A stretch of 64,000 bases of DNA from Tragulus kanchil (Eukaryota > Chordata > Mammalia > Artiodactyla > Tragulidae): NCBI GenBank assembly GCA_022376925.1, contig JAIOJX010000004.1, positions 177,163,501-177,227,500 of the forward strand, written 5' to 3'. The position numbers were made by a program, and so were the translations under genes. The notes beneath the pieces were generated by a model. That model made no database searches and had not been told where the DNA came from. It worked only from the letters and a program-made list of their open reading frames with translations. Numbering within the stretch: position 1 is the first letter of the stretch; each line of letters starts with the position of its first letter. Shown here in pieces: positions 1 through 11,388 of this stretch.

Positions 1-117
1 AAGTTTGCTAACATAATTTTGTGAGTCAGCAATGAATGCTTTGTAAAACAAAATACTTTGTAAAAACAGAACGTCACATTTTAAAGTTATGAACTTTAGA
101 TTAAAAAATAACACACA

Positions 118-458
118 GGGCTTCCCCTGGTGGTCCAGTGGATAAGGACACCGCCTTGCAGTGCAAGGGGCGCCGGTTCGATCCCTGGCATGGGAAGATC
201 CCACGTGCCGCGGAGCGGCTGGACTGATGTGTCCAATCACCGAGCCGGAGCTCTGGAGCGCATGCGCCCAGAGCCAGCGCTCTGCAACGACAGATGCCAC
301 CATGATGGGAGGCCCACAGGAGCCAAAGAACAAAGACAGATGAAAACAGAGAAATGAAAGACCAATAGAAGTGGCCTGCCCGCTCCCCTCCCTCCCCAAC
401 CCGACCCCGGCCCAAAATAAATAAATAAATAAATCTAAAAAAAAAAAAAAAAAAAAAA
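118..458 (+). mobile_element. CHR-like tRNA-Glu SINE
   Basis: Full-length element starting gggcttcccctggtggtcc. It has an A-box-like TGGTCCAGTGG and a B-box GGTTCGATCCC, a CT-rich tail region, AATAAATA repeats and an A tract. Short flanking AACACACA may be the target duplication. It holds an intact gcgcatgcgc NRF1-like palindrome. Confidence 0.85.
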
Positions 459-539
459 ACACACACATTCTTATGTTGTTTTAGTTTATTTTTATAATGA
501 CAGTAACAAATGCTCTTCACTTGTTACGGAAGGAGGTTA

Positions 540-546
540 TTTATTT
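540..546 (-). terminator. Candidate polyadenylation signal
   Basis: The minus strand reads AATAAATAA here, about 3.4 kb past the XPNPEP3 stop and before a SINE. It is a consensus hexamer, but such hexamers are common in AT-rich DNA and no transcript end can be seen from sequence. Confidence 0.25.
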
Positions 547-712
547 TCAGTCAACGGCGCCTTACAAAGTAACAGCATTTTGTCCAAACTGAACTTGTAT
601 CATTGCACGAAAGTCATACAAAGCATTAAGAAATGCTTGCAAAGATGCAGTTCCCTCAGCTCCTCATGAAGCACACCCCTGAGTTGAATAATACTGATTC
701 TCACCCTGAATT

Positions 713-2886
713 CTTCAGGGACATGGAGGCAGAGGTGACAGCAGCCAGGAAGACCCATGTGCTTTGTGACAATGGAATTCTACTCCACCACTTGGGTGTG
801 AGGACATAGTCACTTTCTCTTATTAGAATCATTAAACACTTCAGCTTGAAGTATATTTGTTCAGGCTTAAAACTCTACCTTACTAGCACACGTTCTTGGA
901 TACAGATCCCACTTCAGGAAACTAAAATTTAAAAAACAAAAACAAAAACATGAACCACACCATGAAAACCTCTGCCAAGCCAGGCAGGTCCTTTATGCTG
1001 CCACTACCCTGGGCCCTTACATAGCTGGTAATAAACACACACAAGTTAGTTACATGATCGTTGATCACATACCAATGGAGGGATGGTAGACAGAGTCTAA
1101 CTCAAAGCCCAAATCTTATTTTAGAGAGAGAAGTTACTGGAAGGACCCTGAAGTCACAGCTGAGCTGGCGAAGAGCCACTGTGCTGCACGAATGATCTGA
1201 CATAGACACAGCTCAAAGAGAGGTAGTACTCACACGTCATACCTGCAATCTTTCTGTTATTAAGAAAGCTAAGGAGGATGTTGGTCATGTATGTTTTGGA
1301 AAATGTAACAAAGCCCAATTTTTTTATTTTAATGAGTTACTATGTCTTTATCTGTGGATTTAACTTATTTTATGGCTCTTAAACCCAATGAACATACAGT
1401 GTCTATAGTAGGAGTCTGCCTTTTCTGACCTTAAAAAGTTAATGAAAAGGTAACAGTATTTTGAAAGAAGACACACAAAGAGAGCTTTAAGTCATCGTGA
1501 GAGTTTTTCCTTCCTACTTTTCCCTCAGTCATGGGAAGAGGAGAGTTATTATTCTATTTCTTACTGCTGTGTTTCAAATAAAAAAACAAAAGTTCCAGCT
1601 TTTTGGTCACAGGGAAACAGTAATTCCTGAAATACAGCCCCAAAAGCATGTGGCAGAGGCAGTGACATGCTCATCTCCTAGCCTGTTCTTCTTTAATGCA
1701 AGTAATTTCTTAAAAACCTTCTAATTTATGTTCTAACAATCAGCATGTTTTATACATCTTGGATTCATAGTCAGGTTTAAAGGAGGTGAACCCACCAGTT
1801 CTTCAGGGACATGGAGGCAGAGGTGACAGCAGCCAGGAAGACCCATGTGCTTTGTGACAATGGAATTCTACTCCACCACTTGGGTGTGAGGACATAGTCA
1901 CTTTCTCTTATTAGAATCATTAAACACTTCAGCTTGAAGTATATTTGTTCAGGCTTAAAACTCTACCTTACTAGCACACGTTCTTGGATACAGATCCCAC
2001 TTCAGGAAACTAAAATTTAAAAAACAAAAACAAAAACATGAACCACACCATGAAAACCTCTGCCAAGCCAGGCAGGTCCTTTATGCTGCCACTACCCTGG
2101 GCCCTTACATAGCTGGTAATAAACACACACAAGTTAGTTACATGATCGTTGATCACATACCAATGGAGGGATGGTAGACAGAGTCTAACTCAAAGCCCAA
2201 ATCTTATTTTAGAGAGAGCAGTTACTGGAAGGACCCTGAAGTCACAGCTGAGCTGGCGAAGAGCCACTGTGCTGCACGAATGATCTGACATAGACACAGC
2301 TCAAAGAGAGGCAGTACTCACACGTCATACCTGCAATCTTTCTGTTATTAAGAAAGCTAAGGAGGATGTTGGCCATGTATGTTTTGGAAAATGTAACAAA
2401 GCTCAATTTTTTTATTTTAATGAGTTACTATGTCTTTATCTGTGGATTTAACTTATTTTATGGCTCTTAAACCCAATGAACATACAGTGTCTATAGTAGG
2501 AGTCTGCCTTTTCTGACCTTAAAAAGTTAATGAAAAGGTAACAGTATTTTGAAAGAAGACACACAAAGAGAGCTTTAAGTCATCGTGAGAGTTTTTCCTT
2601 CCTACTTTTCCCTCAGTCATGGGAAGAGGAGAGTTATTATTCTATTTCTTACTGCTGTGTTTCAAATAAAAAAACAAAAGTTCCAGCTTTTTGGTCACAG
2701 GGAAACAGTAATTCCTGAAATACAGCCCCAAAAGCATGTGGCAGAGGCAGTGACATGCTCATCTCCTAGCCTGTTCTTCTTTAATGCAAGTAATTTCTTA
2801 AAAACCTTCTAATTTATGTTCTAACAATCAGCATGTTTTATACATCTTGGATTCATAGTCAGGTTTAAAGGAGGTGAACCCACCAG
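713..2886. repeat. Direct 1.1-kb duplication D1
   Basis: Copies 713-1798 and 1801-2886, offset 1088 bp, lie in the presumed 3' UTR. They abut cleanly and differ by a handful of SNP-like changes (for example agagagaag/agagagcag, aggtag/aggcag, ggtcat/ggccat, agcccaa/agctcaa). Confidence 0.9.
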
Positions 2887-3988
2887 TTCTTAAAGCTTCT
2901 CTCTATGACCGAAGCTCCCAGAAACCATCTGAAGTAGTCTAGCCTCATTCACTTAGCAAAGTGAGTTTTAATAATTGCATTCAATGCTGTGCGGAGGGAA
3001 ACTGAGTCCTTCCCATTGATAATCCAGGGCCAATGTCCAACAAAGGAAAGGATCTGAGGGTATACAGAACTACTGGGCTGGGATCCGTATTTTGCTTTTA
3101 TCAGGACTAGAGGAAACCACAGCATGTTAACCGGGTGCCGTTCCCCTGACTCTTAATGGGGTTATTAGCAGAGGATCTGCACTTGGCCAGGGAGCAGCTT
3201 CAAAGCTGAGCTCTGAGGATCAGTGTGGTTAAGATCTATAAAGGCAGCACGGATGTCTGGGCAAGGAGTCATCTTTAGATTGAGAACAGACAGATGGCGG
3301 TCTGGATCTACGGCAGACACACAGATCCTTTCCTTTCTATCCCATTTCCTTCTCTATCACAACAATCTGAAAACCTTCCAGGAACCAAATAGTCAGAAAA
3401 GCTCCAAAATGTCCTGTTTGGTAGCTAGTGTTGCTGGAGTCTCGACTGTGGCTGAAGGGTGGGACTGGAGGACACCAGTGCCCTGAGGGCTCATGTGGGC
3501 TCCTGAACAGATAAGACAGGTATTACGGAAGGTACATACTGGCCACCCACTATCACTGGTGGGTGACTTTCAGTGTGGGCAAAGACCACAGTGATTAGCC
3601 TGAAATATAAGCATTACACAAAAATATGGTATTAGGTGGAGCTCGGGAAAAGCACAGAAGGAGGACCTGGAGAGGAGAGAATTTTCTGCATGTGCCAACT
3701 GGAATGCACGGACACTTGTAACCAACATCGTCCATCTGAACACTAACCTTGTCTGGGTCATTAATTCTACAGAATCAATGCTACTAAAGTGGCAGTAACA
3801 AACAGTCCAAAAATATAATTTTCCAGATTTCCTGCCACAGAAAACAAAAAGGATGACATCCACAACTGCAAGCACTCCCCAGTGGAACCCATGTGCAAGT
3901 GTCCACAGAGAGGCCCCAGAGAGCACACTGCACGGACGCCAGCTTCCACCCTTCTTGAGCCTGAGACCCACCAGGGCGGCTGTGAGGG

Positions 3989-4155
3989 TCAAGAGGCCCT
4001 ACTGCATATCTGTTCGATGTCATGGATCTCTTTGGGACAATCTGCAGAAAGGACGAGAGGGGAGTCCTCAGTCACCACGACATCATCCTCAATTCGTACA
4101 CCGAGACCACGAAACCTCTCAGGGGCATCTTTGTCATCCTCGGGAATATAAATAC
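3989..4155 (-). CDS. XPNPEP3: XPNPEP3 exon 10 (C-terminus and stop)
   Basis: The terminal coding exon is 167 nt with acceptor TTCTCAG|GT. It completes G453 and reads [20 protein letters not shown], then [19 protein letters not shown], and ends EQICSRAS before TGA at 3989-3991. E475 of VRIEDD is the last metal ligand. The exon continues into the 3' UTR below 3989. Confidence 0.96.
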
Positions 4156-4719
4156 CTGAGAAGGAGAAAAAGGAAGCAGAATCTTCTGTTCAAAACTGGC
4201 AGTAACTGGATGATTTGCAGCAAGTATGATAACCTCTCTGTGTTACAATTCATCTTTAAAGCCAGGATCCTAATGGTTCCTAGCAACAAAAATGTGGAGA
4301 TTAAATGAGGTAATAGATATAAAAATGTCTGGTACACAAATGGTCAATAAATGTTGCCTATCATTACTATAACTATTACTATAGTTATCGTGGGTACTAG
4401 TCTACAAGATCTATACAGCTACAATAATGCTGACCATGATTCTATCATGTTCCAGTGGCTCAAACAAGCCACTAAAGTTACATTATGAGTATGTCAATAC
4501 ATGCTGGGAACTAATAGATTACATAAATGCATTCTTTCTCTGCCTAACAGTCCCCTGGAAGAAGGGTATTTTGCAAAAATAGACATAAGGAACTTTATCA
4601 AAGGTATTTAAAAAACACTTAGAGATTATTAGTCTCAACAAGCAGAAACTGCAGAAATACTCAAATAAGTTGCAAATATAACCAATGTACATGATGGAAA
4701 GAGGGAAAAAGGAAGACTT

Positions 4720-5053
4720 GGGCTTCCCCTGGTGGTCCAGTGGGTAAGGACACCGCCTTGTAGTGCAAGGGACGCCGGTTCAATCCCTGGCCTGGGAAGA
4801 TCCCACGTGCAGTGGAGCGGCTGGACTGATGTGTCCAATTACCGAGCCGGAGCTCTGGCGCGCGTGCGCCCAGAGCCGGTGCTCTACAGCGACAGCAGAG
4901 GCCACCGCGATGGGAGGCCCACAGGAGCCAAGGAACAAAGACGGATGAAAATAGAGAAGTGAAAGACCAACAGAAGTGGCCCGCCTGCTCTCCTCCCTCC
5001 CCAACCCGACCCCTGCCCAAAATAAATAAAATAAATAAATCTTTAAAAAAAAA
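4720..5053 (+). mobile_element. CHR-like SINE (copied at 5800-6133)
   Basis: Flanked by the target duplication AAAAAGGAAGACTT on both sides. It is full length with A and B boxes. The second occurrence is identical and belongs to duplication D2, not to a second insertion. Confidence 0.88.
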
Positions 5054-5226
5054 AAAAAGGAAGACTTAATGGACATCTGCAAAATGCTAAGAGACCAAGG
5101 TTCCCTTTCTAATCATGAAATCAGAGAGACACCAGGTCTTTTTGTTCTAAGAAACTGTAAACATCCTTTTCTTCTTCTTCTTTTTTTCACAAGTTCACAT
5201 TTTTATTGACTTTTCAGTAAGTTTAA

Positions 5227-5460
5227 ATCCCTGAAGGGTACAAGATCACCCGGATTCTGTGTCCAATGGCCTCAGCAGGAAGGTTGCTTCAGAATTTGGC
5301 ACGAACCATGCCACTGCTTCTGTGAGCTCGAGGTATCTTTCCCCAGATTAACTCTGGTTTGTTAGGTTTTCCACCAGGAGTTACTGTGTTGTTCTTTGCT
5401 TTGTACACAATAAGCACATCTCTTGCCGAGACAGAACTCAGTTGTTCATACTTTCGATTT
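5227..5460 (-). pseudogene. Truncated second copy of the RPL35A retrocopy
   Basis: The 3' two-thirds of the same retrocopy, carried by the 1.08-kb duplication 4401-6560. It is cut at about 5443-5480, where the bases become unlike the other copy just before the join. It lacks the start region. Confidence 0.8.
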
Positions 5461-5799
5461 TCAATAATGTTCCTATTTTTTCTACAAGATCTATACAGCT
5501 ACAATAATGCTGACCATGATTCTATCATGTTCCAGTGGCTCAAACAAGCCACTAAAGTTACATTATGAGTATGTCAATACATGCTGGGAACTAATAGATT
5601 ACATAAATGCATTCTTTCTCTGCCTAACAGTCCCCTGGAAGAAGGGTATTTTGCAAAAATAGACATAAGGAACTTTATCAAAGGTATTTAAAAAACACTT
5701 AGAGATTATTAGTCTCAACAAGCAGAAACTGCAGAAATACTCAAATAAGTTGCAAATATAACCAATGTACATGATGGAAAGAGGGAAAAAGGAAGACTT

Positions 5800-6133
5800 G
5801 GGCTTCCCCTGGTGGTCCAGTGGGTAAGGACACCGCCTTGTAGTGCAAGGGACGCCGGTTCAATCCCTGGCCTGGGAAGATCCCACGTGCAGTGGAGCGG
5901 CTGGACTGATGTGTCCAATTACCGAGCCGGAGCTCTGGCGCGCGTGCGCCCAGAGCCGGTGCTCTACAGCGACAGCAGAGGCCACCGCGATGGGAGGCCC
6001 ACAGGAGCCAAGGAACAAAGACGGATGAAAATAGAGAAGTGAAAGACCAACAGAAGTGGCCCGCCTGCTCTCCTCCCTCCCCAACCCGACCCCTGCCCAA
6101 AATAAATAAAATAAATAAATCTTTAAAAAAAAA
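5800..6133 (+). mobile_element. CHR-like SINE (D2 second copy)
   Basis: The same insertion, and the same target duplication, as at 4720. It is present again because of the 1.08-kb duplication. Confidence 0.85.
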
Positions 6134-6306
6134 AAAAAGGAAGACTTAATGGACATCTGCAAAATGCTAAGAGACCAAGGTTCCCTTTCTAATCATGAAA
6201 TCAGAGAGACACCAGGTCTTTTTGTTCTAAGAAACTGTAAACATCCTTTTCTTCTTCTTCTTCTTTTTTTTCACAAGTTCACATTTTTATTGACTTTTCA
6301 GTAAGT

Positions 6307-6640
6307 TTAAATCCCTGAAGGGTACAAGATCACCCGGATTCTGTGTCCAATGGCCTCAGCAGGAAGGTTGCTTCAGAATTTGGCACGAACCATGCCACTG
6401 CTTCTGTGAGCTCGAGGTATCTTTCCCCAGATTAACTCTGGTTTGTTAGGTTTTCCACCAGGAGTTACTGTGTTGTTCTTTGCTTTGTACACAATAAGCA
6501 CATCTCTTGCCGAGACAGAACTCAGTTTCACCTTGAGCATATACACTTTCGATTTTCAGAAGAGCTGTGTGCTCCCTCTGGTTCCAGAGACCCCGCTTAT
6601 AGCCAGCAAAAATGGCCTTGGACCACAGCCTTCCAGACAT
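6307..6640 (-). pseudogene. RPL35A processed pseudogene
   Basis: This is a retrocopy of ribosomal protein eL33. It starts [18 protein letters not shown], continues [12 protein letters not shown], and breaks frame after LGKRCAY. The end matches the family C-terminus (RIRVILYPSGI, then stop at 6307-6309). Below it on the minus strand there is an AATAAA-type signal and an A tract (about 6249-6275), as expected of LINE-mediated retroposition. It has no introns. It lies in XPNPEP3 intron 9 and is a dead copy. Confidence 0.88.
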
Positions 6641-6793
6641 ATTTGTCGTTTTACAAGTCCTATTCCTAGCAGGCCTTCACAGGGTCCAAGATGGCTGAAA
6701 GAGCTAAACATCCTTTTCTACACTCAGACACTGTGATAAGAAAAAGACCAGAAAAGGAAAAGTGTAGTCAAAGTCTAAGGAAGCACCAACTTG

Positions 6794-6850
6794 GGCTTCC
6801 CTGGTGGCTCAGATGGTAAAGAATCTGCCTATAATGCAGGAAGCGCCAAC
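6794..6850 (+). mobile_element. Bov-tA SINE, 5' fragment
   Basis: Begins gggcttccctggtggctc and runs through agatggtaaagaatctgcct, the tRNA-like head of Bov-tA, then stops matching. Confidence 0.6.
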
Positions 6851-7620
6851 CTGATCGGACCAAACGGTACATAAGGCCACAACAGCAACACATGCCTGGG
6901 CTCAACGGGTGACTTAAAAGACACGTCCCAGCTATAACTTACATAATGTTGATGTGAAAACACTCGAAATCTAAGACTGAGATCTGCTTTCATGACATAA
7001 ACAGCATCGGGGTTTAAAACTGTCTTGTAGTCTCCATCTTCACACTCCACCCTGGCCACCACTTCTCTCCTGAGTCCTGCCCAACGCCCAGCATCATTCA
7101 AGCTGGAGAACCCTCCGGCCTGCTCTCTCCGAAGCCTAGGAGAAAGGGTCTGGAGACTAGAGTGGAGTAATGCAGGCAGTTCCACGCGGCTTGCAAAGGA
7201 GCTGCAACTGAGAACGTGGGGAGTCTGAGCGTCTTTGTAAGAACGCACCAGAGGTTCACAAGTGTCAGTAGCTCACCATGATGATGAGAAAGACTACTAC
7301 AAACCGGCCCTGGCTAAGGCAGGGTTAAAAACAAAGATTTCAAAAAAAAAACAAAAACAAAGATTTCTTTCTTAATATCTACTGATAGCAAGTACTCCCC
7401 ATCTGTTGTTTATGGAAAAGTCAAACAAATTGTGTGATGTTAAATAGAAAAGCTCAAGGAAGATCTAATATCAAGTTCCCTTCTACACTGGAGAGATTAA
7501 TTTTCCTATTTCTTCTATTTTAATTATGTTGGTTCAAGTAGAAAGAAAGCGTTTATCCTCCTATCTAATACTAGAATGATGTGTCTCAAGGGACTGGAGG
7601 CTGCGGGCACCTCCCCTCAC

Positions 7621-7741
7621 CTGGCTCCACGGTGACTACCATACCAGGCTGCAGAGGGAGGGAGCGGGGCATGTCTGGAGTGTCATGGACGTCCATCCCC
7701 AAGTAATGGCCAACGTGATGTGGGCAGTATTTTCGAGCAGC
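7621..7741 (-). CDS. XPNPEP3: XPNPEP3 exon 9 (catalytic His and Glu)
   Basis: The 121-nt exon encodes residues 413-452 plus one base. It reads [20 protein letters not shown], then [21 protein letters not shown]424 of HHVGHYLG and E451 of VEPG are active-site ligands; H431 of VHD is also a conserved M24B histidine. The acceptor is TTCCAG|GC and the donor GCCAG|GTGAGG. Confidence 0.96.
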
Positions 7742-8473
7742 CTGGAAAAGATATGACCACAGTATTATTAGAGCAATGAGCCTTAAGGGGTAAGCTGGGC
7801 CTGTGTAAACCTGGGAGATACGTGTAAACACTGCCCGCTGCCCTCAGCTCCGACACTCCTGCTTCATCCATCCTGGGGCTCATGCTTAAAGAGACTAAAG
7901 ACTGCCATCTCCTTTTGAATTCTGCCAACAGCTTTCTATTAATAACTAATTCATGTTTCTGTTCCTACTATTTCATACTGCACACATGCTAAGTGGGATC
8001 ACCCCAGCAATGACAATGGCAAATGAAAATCTCTTTTCTGGGGGAAGGGAGATAACTGTGTTAGAACAATTATTTTTCCAGTGTACATGCACCCCTCTCG
8101 GAAGCCTACTCTGCCCACCCTAAGTATCTCACGGCGACTTGGGGACTAGTAGGTAATGTCATATAACACATTAATCATGAGGCATTTACAACTTGGGTAC
8201 TTCTGTCCGCTAATTAAAGATTTGCTGGCACGAACAGGAGGAATAGCTTCTTTCCTCCTGATAAGAAAAACCCTGGCAGTCTAACTTGGAAACAGGAGAT
8301 GCCTTCCTGGTCTGTCTGGTGTGACCCCCTGGCATCTTACTTTAAGGCTAAGGCTGTAAGGTTTCTTGGACAGCACCACCTTAGATAAAGTTCACTAGAG
8401 ACTTGGCCCCTGTGGACACTGCTGACTCTCAACCATGTTACTGAAGCAAGAAACACCCTCACCTTTCAATCCC

Positions 8474-8705
8474 ATGTCGTTGTTGTTCAGTCACTAAGTC
8501 ATGTCCGATTCTCTGTGACTCCATGAACTGCAGGATGCCACACATCTCTGTCCATCACTATCTGAGTTTGCTCAAACTCATGTCCACTCCTCAGTGATGC
8601 CACCCAACCATCCCATCCTCTGTCACTCCTCCTCCTCTTGCCCTCAGTTTTTCCCAGCGACAGGGTCTTTTTCAATGAGTCAGCTCTTCACTCAGGTGGT
8701 CCTAC
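8474..8705 (-). mobile_element. BovB LINE 3' end fragment
   Basis: Matches the recalled 3' end of BovB in reverse orientation: gttgttcagtcactaagtc, then gctcaaactcatgtcca, catcccatcctctgtca and cagggtctttttcaatgag. It is diverged and partial, with no coding capacity left. Confidence 0.7.
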
Positions 8706-8986
8706 CTTTTCAAAATCATTACAAAAGAATTAAGAGCTAACCTCTCCTCTGCTTTCTTGTCCTTTTTCACCCTGTCAGCACCAGACTTCATTTTGCGTTT
8801 TCTGAAGACTGAGTTAGTTAAACAGTATGCAATGGACTGGATGTGCTGCCACCTTCTGGGAGAAATAAGTACCGCGCCTTTTTGTTTGAATCTATAAGTC
8901 CCTCTTATAAGTGAAGAATCACAAACTCCATTTCTAAATCTAATTAGCTTTACACAGGATGAAAACCAAGCAGCACTTTAGGTGTT

Positions 8987-9315
8987 ATTTTTTTTTTTCA
9001 AGATTTACTTATTTATTTATTTTGGGGGGGTGGGGTGGGGAGGGAGGGGAGCAGGCGGGCTACCTCTATTGGTCTTTCATTTGTCTATTTTCATCCATCT
9101 TTGTTCTCTGGCCTGTGTGGGCCTCCCATTGCAGCAGCCTCTGTTGTTGCAGAGCACTGGCTCTGGGTGCATGCGCTCCAGAGCTCCGGCTCGGTCATTG
9201 GACACATCGGTCCAGCTGCTCCGCGGCACGTGGGATCTTCCCAGGCCAGGGATCACACCGGCGCCCCTTGCACTGCAAGGCGGTGTCCTTACCCACTGGG
9301 CCACCAGGGAAGCCC
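8987..9315 (-). mobile_element. CHR-like SINE
   Basis: Target duplication CACTTTAGGTGTT at 8974-8986 and 9316-9328. On the plus strand it shows the T tract, TTTATTTA repeats, a very G-rich block (9024-9049) and the reversed A and B boxes. It is 45 bp from exon 8 in the downstream intron. Confidence 0.88.
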
Positions 9316-9360
9316 CACTTTAGGTGTTCTTAAGGACTGGGGTCAAAGGAAGTGAAGTAC

Positions 9361-9541
9361 CTTGAAGGGGTTATTTTCCGTAATGTTCTGCGCGATGCCC
9401 AGCTCCTTAAGCTTCTGTCCTATCAGGGTCAGCATCGTGCTGTAGATGTTCTCTAAGCTTGCTCCAGGGCAGCAGAGGCTTAGACATTCTCTCTGGACCT
9501 CGAGAACAGCTTCATAGAGCTCTGCCTGAGGTGCGGTGAAC
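9361..9541 (-). CDS. XPNPEP3: XPNPEP3 exon 8
   Basis: The 181-nt exon completes R352 and encodes residues to K412. It starts [20 protein letters not shown] and contains the conserved [20 protein letters not shown] block. The acceptor is CCCCAG|GT and the donor CAAG|GTACTT. Together with exon 7 it gives 267 nt (89 codons), which confirms the phase. A CHR-like SINE (8987-9315) lies just 45 bp into the downstream intron. Confidence 0.96.
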
Positions 9542-10036
9542 CTGGGGACACGAAAATCCAAGAACTTGAATTTGGAACTATCTGATATTGCAGGAAGTTT
9601 GCTTCTAGGTTTGATTAGAAAACTTCTCAATGGCCAGAAGATAGACATGATGAGGTAAGATTCATTTGGTCATGAAAGCAGTCAGAAGGCCAGATCAGGC
9701 TTAACTTTGATCCTTTCTATTTTTTTTTTTTTACCATGAAAAGACCACAAATACAAACAAAAACCAACCAGCCAACCAACCAAACAAAAAAACCAAGGGT
9801 CTAAGGATCTATTTCTCACAGGCAAAGCAGATGTTATGGGATAAACTATTTGATACTTTGGCTACTAGTAACTTACTAGTTTCTGCCTGTCTTTAGAATA
9901 ATCATTTCTTTAGCAATAACGGAGAAAAACTCTAACCCCTTACATCTTACCCATTACAGCTCTTCTTACAAGGACAGACTTAGTTTCTGCCAGCTTTTAG
10001 GAAGCTCTCTGGTGTCTTCAAATACCTGTTTTTACC

Positions 10037-10290
10037 TTGATTTATTTTTGGTTGCACTGGGATTTTGCTGCTGCATGCCAGCACTCTCTAGTCAGGCTTC
10101 TCAGTGGGGTGGCTTCTCTTCTTGCGGAGCACAGGCTCTAGATGCACGGGCTTCAGCAGTTGCAGCACACAAGCTCACTAGTTGTGCCACATGGGTTTAG
10201 TTGCTCTGCAGCATGTGGACCAGGGACCAAACCCATGTGCCCTGCATTGGCAGGTGGAGTCTTATCCACTGTACCACCAGCAAAGTCCCA
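10037..10290 (-). mobile_element. Older tRNA-Glu SINE (copied at 11135-11388)
   Basis: Reads ttatttttggttgcactgg to the reversed B box near 10222 and ends ccaccagcaaagtccc. It is the longer, more diverged SINE type common in artiodactyls, without clear target duplications. Confidence 0.6.
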
Positions 10291-10645
10291 AATACTTGTT
10301 TTTAATGTTTTGTCCAGATTCCATCAATATTATCTGTGGAGGGTTAATCTGGCCAGACTATTCTAAAATAGCCTAAATATTATTTTTGCAATCAGAAAAT
10401 AAAAACTTTAAATTTATTTAAAAAAGAACTGTGTGTACACATGTTAACTAGGTGTTTTTAAGTGCCTTATCTATGATATGATGAATAAAACATAGAAAAT
10501 AATCCTTAAAAAATAATCAAGATCTTTGTATAGGCAGCTAACTTGAGCTAGAGGGGATCTGTGTATTTCTTTAGCTCTTTATTGCAATTATGTCTGCATT
10601 CCACCTCATACTCCTGAGAAGCAGTAGGATCTGTAACAGCCTTAC

Positions 10646-10680
10646 CTGCCATTGACAGGCCAGGTGCGGCGTCACTCACG
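10646..10680 (-). pseudogene. Fragment of XPNPEP3 exon 7
   Basis: Only the donor-side 35 bases of exon 7 are present here, with small indels compared with 11744-11779. They are followed by about 26 bases (10681-10706) that match neither copy well, after which the next 1.1-kb copy begins. There is no acceptor. This looks like the frayed end of an assembly contig. Confidence 0.8.
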
Positions 10681-11134
10681 GATTACAGTACGCGTTTCAA
10701 AAAGTCAGGTTTGATTAGAAAACTTCTCAATGGCCAGAAGATAGACATGATGAGGTAAGATTCATTTGGTCATGAAAGCAGTCAGAAGGCCAGATCAGGC
10801 TTAACTTTGATCCTTTCTATTTTTTTTTTTTTACCATGAAAAGACCACAAATACAAACAAAAACCAACCAGCCAACCAACCAAACAAAAAAACCAAGGGT
10901 CTAAGGATCTATTTCTCACAGGCAAAGCAGATGTTATGGGATAAACTATTTGATACTTTGGCTACTAGTAACTTACTAGTTTCTGCCTGTCTTTAGAATA
11001 ATCATTTCTTTAGCAATAACGGAGAAAACTCTAACCCTTACATCTTACCCATTACAGCTCTTCTTACAAGGACAGACTTAGTTTCTGCCAGCTTTTAGGA
11101 AGCTCTCTGGTGTCTTCAAATACCTGTTTTTACC

Positions 11135-11388
11135 TTGATTTATTTTTGGTTGCACTGGGATTTTGCTGCTGCATGCCAGCACTCTCTAGTCAGGCTTCTC
11201 AGTGGGGTGGCTTCTCTTCTTGCGGAGCACAGGCTCTAGATGCACGGGCTTCAGCAGTTGCAGCACACAAGCTCACTAGTTGTGCCACATGGGTTTAGTT
11301 GCTCTGCAGCATGTGGACCAGGGACCAAACCCATGTGCCCTGCATTGGCAGGTGGAGTCTTATCCACTGTACCACCAGCGAAGTCCCA
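11135..11388 (-). mobile_element. Older tRNA-Glu SINE (D3 second copy)
   Basis: The same element as at 10037, offset 1098 bp, with a few single-base differences. Confidence 0.6.

Larger units (their letters stand above)
520..3988 (-). other. XPNPEP3: Probable XPNPEP3 3' UTR (extent inferred)
   Basis: There is no coding sequence here. The stretch below the stop is low in recent repeats apart from a 1088-bp direct duplication (713-2886). An AATAAA hexamer on the minus strand near 540-546, after which a CHR-like SINE begins, is a plausible polyadenylation signal; others are possible. The UTR length is therefore a guess, and about 1.1 kb of it is probably duplicated artificially. Confidence 0.4.
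4401..6560. repeat. Direct 1.1-kb duplication D2
   Basis: Copies 4401-5480 and 5481-6560, offset 1080-1084 bp because of T-tract indels. They carry a SINE and the RPL35A retrocopy. The last roughly 35 bases of the first copy are frayed. Confidence 0.9.
4156..7620 (-). other. XPNPEP3 intron 9
   Basis: Holds duplication D2 with one SINE (twice) and the RPL35A retrocopy (complete and truncated), and a Bov-tA head at 6794. The rest, including 6850-7620, shows nothing recognisable. Confidence 0.85.

Noticed and set aside
3223..3486. Short open frames in the region right of 2886
   Set aside because: They lie in the presumed XPNPEP3 3' UTR, show no known motif, and the opposite-strand frames there are equally long.
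9035..9355. Recurring 60-140 codon frames with a shared sequence (for example ending SLPTGPPGK)
   Set aside because: They sit exactly on CHR-like SINEs in both orientations throughout the window and reflect the repeat, not a protein family.
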